From JAAXTX01 sp035560715 (GTDB lineage Bacteria > Patescibacteriota > Minisyncoccia > Moranbacterales > UBA1568), in the NCBI GenBank assembly GCA_035560715.1, contig DATMYW010000003.1, positions 1-15,348 of the forward strand: 15,348 nt of DNA, in the 5' to 3' direction. Positions 12,789 through 15,348 of the stretch are shown one piece after another. A model generated the notes under the pieces. That model made no database searches. It was not told the origin of the DNA and worked only from the letters and a program-made list of their open reading frames with translations. The stretch's first letter is position 1. Every line of letters begins with the position of its first letter. A program made the position numbers and the translations under genes.

Positions 12789-13634
12789 CTAACTCTCCCA
12801 CGTGACTCGGAACTGCACGGCCTCCTGCCACCCTTGTCCCCCGTTGCCCACCTGAATGGCGAACTCGAGGAAATCCGGGCCGCGGTCGATGACCGTCACG
12901 CTCTGCATCCTCATTCCGACACAGTAGAACTGTCCTCCGGGGTGACGGAGACCAGTCCGGGACGATCCCGTGGAGCAGAACCCCTTGCCTTTTACCCAGA
13001 CAAAGAGTTCGTACCGATCCACGATAGCGTCGTAATCCCGGTCGTAATGAACCGCAAGCAACGCGACGATATCACTCTCCACGACGGTATCGGAGTCCTT
13101 CGACCACCGATTTCCGAGACTTTTCCCGACGTACGAACGGAACGCTTCGACGTCATCGACGACATCGGCAAGCAGTCTCGTCCGTGTCTGGGTCGCCTCG
13201 TAATCGCGGACCGAGAAGACCGAGAGCCTTTCGAGGCCGTTCTCCGTGCCGAAACGGTACACCTTCACGTTGCCGCCACCGGTGCTAAGCCCGAACGTGA
13301 CAGAAGTTCCCGTCTCCTCGAGAATCGAGGGTTCGCTCAGGCAGAGATCCCAGTCGTCGATCTCATGACTGTATGCGCCACGGTACTGTCTCATCGGACC
13401 TTCGTAGACCCGCGACCACGCTTTACCGTCCCGCATCTCGACATGGAGCGCGTGTGAGTACGCCATCCCGCCACCGCCTCTCGACACGTTCTTTCCGTCG
13501 ATGACGATCCGAAAGCGCTTCCCTTTCGAAACGTGCTTTTCGACATCGAGATAACGCTGCACGAGTGCCGGAACCGTTGGAAGGTTCTCGCGTGCGACGA
13601 GGGTGGCCGGGGTCATCAGTTTTATTTCTCTCAT
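12789..13634 (-). CDS. Orphan 281-aa protein
   Basis: Largest orphan protein of the array; no family recognised. It looks soluble and beta-rich with many short strands: KRFRIVIDGKNVSRGGGGMAYSHALHVEMRDG near residues 42-73, TSVTFGLSTGGGNVKVYRFG, and RYELFVWVKGKGF. A C-terminal repeat-like part has VTVIDRGPDFLEFAIQVGNG. No catalytic motif is evident. The start at 13634 has AGGAGAAA six nt upstream and is preferred over 13655, which lies before that ribosome site. The stop (12789) abuts hairpin D of leader L4, and L3 precedes it. Confidence 0.78.
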   Translation of the reverse strand: MREIKLMTPATLVARENLPTVPALVQRYLDVEKHVSKGKRFRIVIDGKNVSRGGGGMAYSHALHVEMRDGKAWSRVYEGPMRQYRGAYSHEIDDWDLCLSEPSILEETGTSVTFGLSTGGGNVKVYRFGTENGLERLSVFSVRDYEATQTRTRLLADVVDDVEAFRSYVGKSLGNRWSKDSDTVVESDIVALLAVHYDRDYDAIVDRYELFVWVKGKGFCSTGSSRTGLRHPGGQFYCVGMRMQSVTVIDRGPDFLEFAIQVGNGGQGWQEAVQFRVTWES

Positions 13635-13670
13635 GTCTTTCTCCTGTTTTTCCAAATTGTGAATGAATGT

Positions 13671-13819
13671 CCATCTTCAGGAGCACGTCGTAGACATACC
13701 GCTGAAGATGGGGCCGACAGGAATTATTCAGGTCGGCCATATTTTTTCGACCCGTTCGGACGGATTTCCTTCGTTTCCTCTCTCGAAGTTCTGTTGCCGA
13801 CGGGAGAAGTGGTCCCGTC
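13671..13819 (-). repeat. Tandem-hairpin leader element, copy L3 (extended form)
   Basis: Core 13671-13738: hairpin A GGCCGAC/GTCGGCC with GAA/TTC around TAA, hairpin B CCATCTTCAG against CTGAAGATGG-type pairing with inner GTATGTC/GACGTGC. Upstream: C ATCCG/CGGGT (13750-13765) and D GACGGGA/TCCCGTC (13799-13819, loop CCACTTC). It lies 37 nt before the start at 13634. Confidence 0.9.
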
Positions 13820-13860
13820 CGAGTCTCGCTCGCCGCTCTCCTCGCAGGCGGACCGGGGAA

Positions 13861-14247
13861 TCATTTCCCGCGGTCCTTCTGGAGTTGTCGGTAGTTCTCG
13901 GCGGCCATCTTCACGGCCTTTCCGAGCGTCCCGGCTTCTCCGTGCCCATGGATTCCGCGATCCCCGACGTAGTCGACCCGGTAACGGAAGTACCCGGGAT
14001 CCCGAGGGGAGGTATGGAAGGCAGGAGTGTCAACTCTGACCCTCTCAAGGCGCATCCCCAGGGTATCGACTCCGGCGAAGTTCGCAGCATCGCTCATCGG
14101 AAAGAGGTGAACGGCCTCATCGGTCCAGCGAAGCACCGAATCGGCGTCGACCGACCTCTGCCACGCGAGCGTGGCGACCGAGGAGACGATGGCGGTGATC
14201 AGGACGGAAAGAACGACTGCCTTTTTGGTTTCGTTGCTTATGTACAT
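13861..14247 (-). CDS. Single-pass membrane-anchored orphan protein, 128 aa
   Basis: Residues 1-8 are polar with two lysines (NETKK). Residues about 10-29 (AVVLSVLITAIVSSVATLAW) form one clear membrane segment, followed by a ~98-aa soluble region containing DPGYFRYRVDYVGDRG and a C-terminal helix KAVKMAAENYRQLQKDRGK. The charge pattern suggests the N-terminus stays inside and the domain is outside. No lipobox or protease site is seen. The start at 14247 has AAGGAGAAA six nt upstream. It lies between leaders L2 and L3. Family unknown. Confidence 0.78.
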   Translation of the reverse strand: MYISNETKKAVVLSVLITAIVSSVATLAWQRSVDADSVLRWTDEAVHLFPMSDAANFAGVDTLGMRLERVRVDTPAFHTSPRDPGYFRYRVDYVGDRGIHGHGEAGTLGKAVKMAAENYRQLQKDRGK

Positions 14248-14279
14248 GTTTTTCTCCTTTTTGTTTGTTGTTTTGTTTC

Positions 14280-14430
14280 CCATCTTCAAGGACACGACTG
14301 CTCACGTCCTGGAAGATGGGGCCGACGCGGATTACCGTGTCAGCCGCTTTGCCCACGATCCGCTTCGGGCAGATCTCCTTCGTTTCCTCCTTCCGGAGGT
14401 TCTGTTGCCAACGGGAGAAGTGATCCCGTC
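14280..14430 (-). repeat. Tandem-hairpin leader element, copy L2 (extended form)
   Basis: Core 14280-14345: hairpin A GGCTGAC/GTCGGCC (one G-U) with inner CGG/CCG around TAAT, hairpin B CCATCTTC/GAAGATGG with an inner stem AGGACGTG/CGTGTCCT unlike other copies. Upstream: C (14357-14375), E CCTCC/GGAGG with a GGAA loop (14386-14399), D GACGGGA/TCCCGTT (14410-14430, loop TCACTTC). It lies 33 nt before the start at 14247. Confidence 0.9.
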
Positions 14431-14440
14431 CGACCGGAAT

Positions 14441-14797
14441 TCAGAGCTTCGACGTGCAGCTTTTCTCCCAGGGAGATCCGCTATAGGCGCCGGCGCTTCC
14501 GAATTTCACCTTCACCATGTCCTCCTCCACCTCGATGCTCGACGAACTGATATAGTCCTTCGAATTCCGGGTGTTACCGAGTTCACGGTTCCGGAGGCGT
14601 CCGTCTTCGTCCTTCCAGACGAGATACAGGGTGTCGAATCCGTACGACGACCCGTCCTCGGCCGCATGAACCACAAGACAGACGTCCTGCCTCCCCTTGG
14701 GAAACGCCGGGCTATAGGTGAAATCGTACCCGAGACTCGGCCCGATCCTGCCGATATAGCCACGTGCTTCTTCCGGGGTTATGGTGTGGTGTCCCAT
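14441..14797 (-). CDS. Orphan 118-aa protein
   Basis: No family recognised. After a short helix (TITPEEARGYIGRIG) the protein is beta-rich: DVCLVVHAAEDGSSYGFDTLYLVWKD, RNRELGNTRNS and a VEEDMVKVKFGSAGAYSG strand pair. It ends SPWEKSCTSKL. It looks like a small cytosolic beta domain. The start at 14797 has CAAGGAGGAAAC directly upstream. Only weak pairing (GAAATATTTC and CTGAG/CTCAG) lies before it, not a clear A-B leader. Its stop is 11 nt from hairpin D of L2. Confidence 0.75.
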   Translation of the reverse strand: MGHHTITPEEARGYIGRIGPSLGYDFTYSPAFPKGRQDVCLVVHAAEDGSSYGFDTLYLVWKDEDGRLRNRELGNTRNSKDYISSSSIEVEEDMVKVKFGSAGAYSGSPWEKSCTSKL

Positions 14798-14862
14798 GTT
14801 TCCTCCTTGTTTGAGGGGTTGAAAGAAATATTTCGATTTCTGAGAAATTGCCAGAGACGGCC

Positions 14863-15036
14863 TCAGGACACGGCGAACCGTTTCCTGAGCTCGGCTTTCG
14901 ACCGTTTCCGGTCATAGCCGCGCTTGCCGCTCTTCGTGGAATGGGCGCCACCCTTGTGACGCAGGAGATCCACGACCTCCATCGGAAGACGTCACTTCGA
15001 CGGTTCTGACTTACGTATCGCCATTTTCTTCGACAT
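14863..15036 (-). pseudogene. Short basic ORF interrupted by an in-frame TGA
   Basis: The first frame after the right-edge promoter starts at 15036 with AAGGAG at ideal spacing. It reads MSKKMAIRKSEPSK, then meets TGA at 14994-14992. The same frame continues for 43 more codons to a TGA at 14863, giving a Lys/Arg-rich segment with HKGGAHSTKSGKRGYDRKRS. The whole 57-aa product would be a small basic protein. The SGKRGY-type stretch is faintly like ribosome-rescue factor ArfA, which is weak. TGA is a normal stop for other genes here, so a point-mutated gene is likeliest. Readthrough, or a real 14-aa peptide plus a separate 39-aa ORF from 14982, are alternatives. Confidence 0.4.
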
Positions 15037-15097
15037 TATCGACTCCTTATCGTGTTGCTTCAGTTATAAAAGTCCGTCCGGCTCTGACATTCCATCG

Positions 15098-15223
15098 GGA
15101 ACCATGCGTACGTGGCGGACATGGGGGATGAATATATTTGAATATTGCCCCAATAAGGCCGAAATGCATGGTTCCACCAGGCGACCGACCATTCCCTTGC
15201 CTCTTGTATCGTCTCTGGCAAGG
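15098..15223 (-). promoter_or_regulatory. Divergent, enlarged leader L1 in the array 5' UTR
   Basis: On the minus strand CCTTGCC/GGCAAGG (15195-15223) is followed by GGAACCATGC/GCATGGTTCC (15098-15175) with an inner GGGG/CCCC. Two hairpins in the A-then-B order lie 60 nt before the start at 15036. Loops are larger and no sequence is shared, so relation to L2-L9 is uncertain. No gene is seen in 15037-15348. Confidence 0.4.
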
Positions 15224-15303
15224 ACGGCGCGTAGCCTCGTTACCCGATGTGGAATGCCTATCTTTTGAGGTGCCGGATGCCGGGTCTTTCAACTCGACTC
15301 AAC

Positions 15304-15332
15304 AGCATAGCGCATGATTCTAATCTTGTCAA
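15304..15332 (-). promoter_or_regulatory. Strong promoter driving the right-hand array
   Basis: Consensus TTGACA (15332-15327) and TATGCT (15309-15304) on the minus strand are separated by exactly 17 nt. Transcription would start near 15297. No equally good promoter or terminator was found between here and 8453, so much of the array could be one transcript. Confidence 0.85.
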
Positions 15333-15348
15333 GTGTTTTCAACAAAAC

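Noticed and set aside
11842..12792. 316-aa plus-strand frame opposite the receiver gene
   Set aside because: Antisense shadow of the receiver CDS and leader L4; no ribosome site and no recognisable domain.
8997..14430. Integron cassette array with attC sites
   Set aside because: The repeats are hairpins in the right spacing for cassettes, but consistent RYYYAAC and GTTRRRY core sites are absent and no integrase is present. The elements lie at the 5' side of ribosome sites.
8997..14430. CRISPR array
   Set aside because: Repeats are hundreds of bases apart with genes between them, not short regular spacers, and no cas gene is present.
14992..14994. TGA recoded as glycine (Gracilibacteria-type code)
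   Set aside because: Most genes here end at TGA in well-supported positions, for example nadM, nadV and pcrA, so TGA is a normal stop in this genome.
15047..15292. 81-aa minus-strand ORF in the array 5' UTR
   Set aside because: It overlaps both L1 hairpins, has no ribosome site and no family resemblance.

Overview
The window (GC-rich, standard code with TGA as a normal stop) looks like bacterial chromosome on the left, with an accessory gene array on the right. A full-length PcrA/UvrD helicase and a DUF212 membrane protein point to a cellular genome. The many short orphan proteins would fit a candidate-phyla (Patescibacteria-type) genome or an integrated element in one. That placement is inference; no taxonomic marker is present.

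Left part (1-7.3 kb): a plus-strand operon encodes two-step NAD salvage, a bifunctional NMN adenylyltransferase/Nudix protein overlapping a nicotinamide phosphoribosyltransferase by ATGA. It sits behind a folded 5' leader and ends in a clear terminator. On the minus strand follow PcrA/UvrD and two distantly related orphan paralogues with near-identical terminators. A plus-strand divergent-PAP2 (DUF212) gene follows, with an extended -10 promoter.

Middle (7.3-8.4 kb, minus strand): a small operon with a 52-57 aa CxxC membrane peptide and two orphan proteins. Its consensus-like promoter is followed within 10 nt by a terminator-like hairpin.

Right part (8.4-15.35 kb, minus strand): about nine small genes in one direction between a TTGACA-N17-TATGCT promoter at the right edge and a strong terminator at 8.42 kb. 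Most genes are preceded by a ~68-nt element of two abutting hairpins (A then B) just upstream of the Shine-Dalgarno. Eight copies are clear and one is divergent (L1-L9, numbered in transcript order). Stem pairing is kept although stem sequence changes, in two copies almost completely, so this behaves as a conserved RNA. Four copies carry further upstream hairpins (C, D, sometimes E). The same array holds a type III hammerhead ribozyme candidate, an H-type pseudoknot beside it, and a ~230-nt structured RNA resembling the IscB-associated HEARO/omega RNA but with no IscB gene.

Proteins in the array include a receiver-domain protein, a shorter receiver-like paralogue lacking the acidic site, a small protein ending in an RNA polymerase alpha-CTD-like domain, a single-pass membrane protein and several orphans. 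The array of structured leaders plus ribozyme is the most novel feature. One testable idea is that the leaders act in cis on RNA polymerase, as two-hairpin put-type antitermination RNAs do, or on processing of a long polycistronic transcript.
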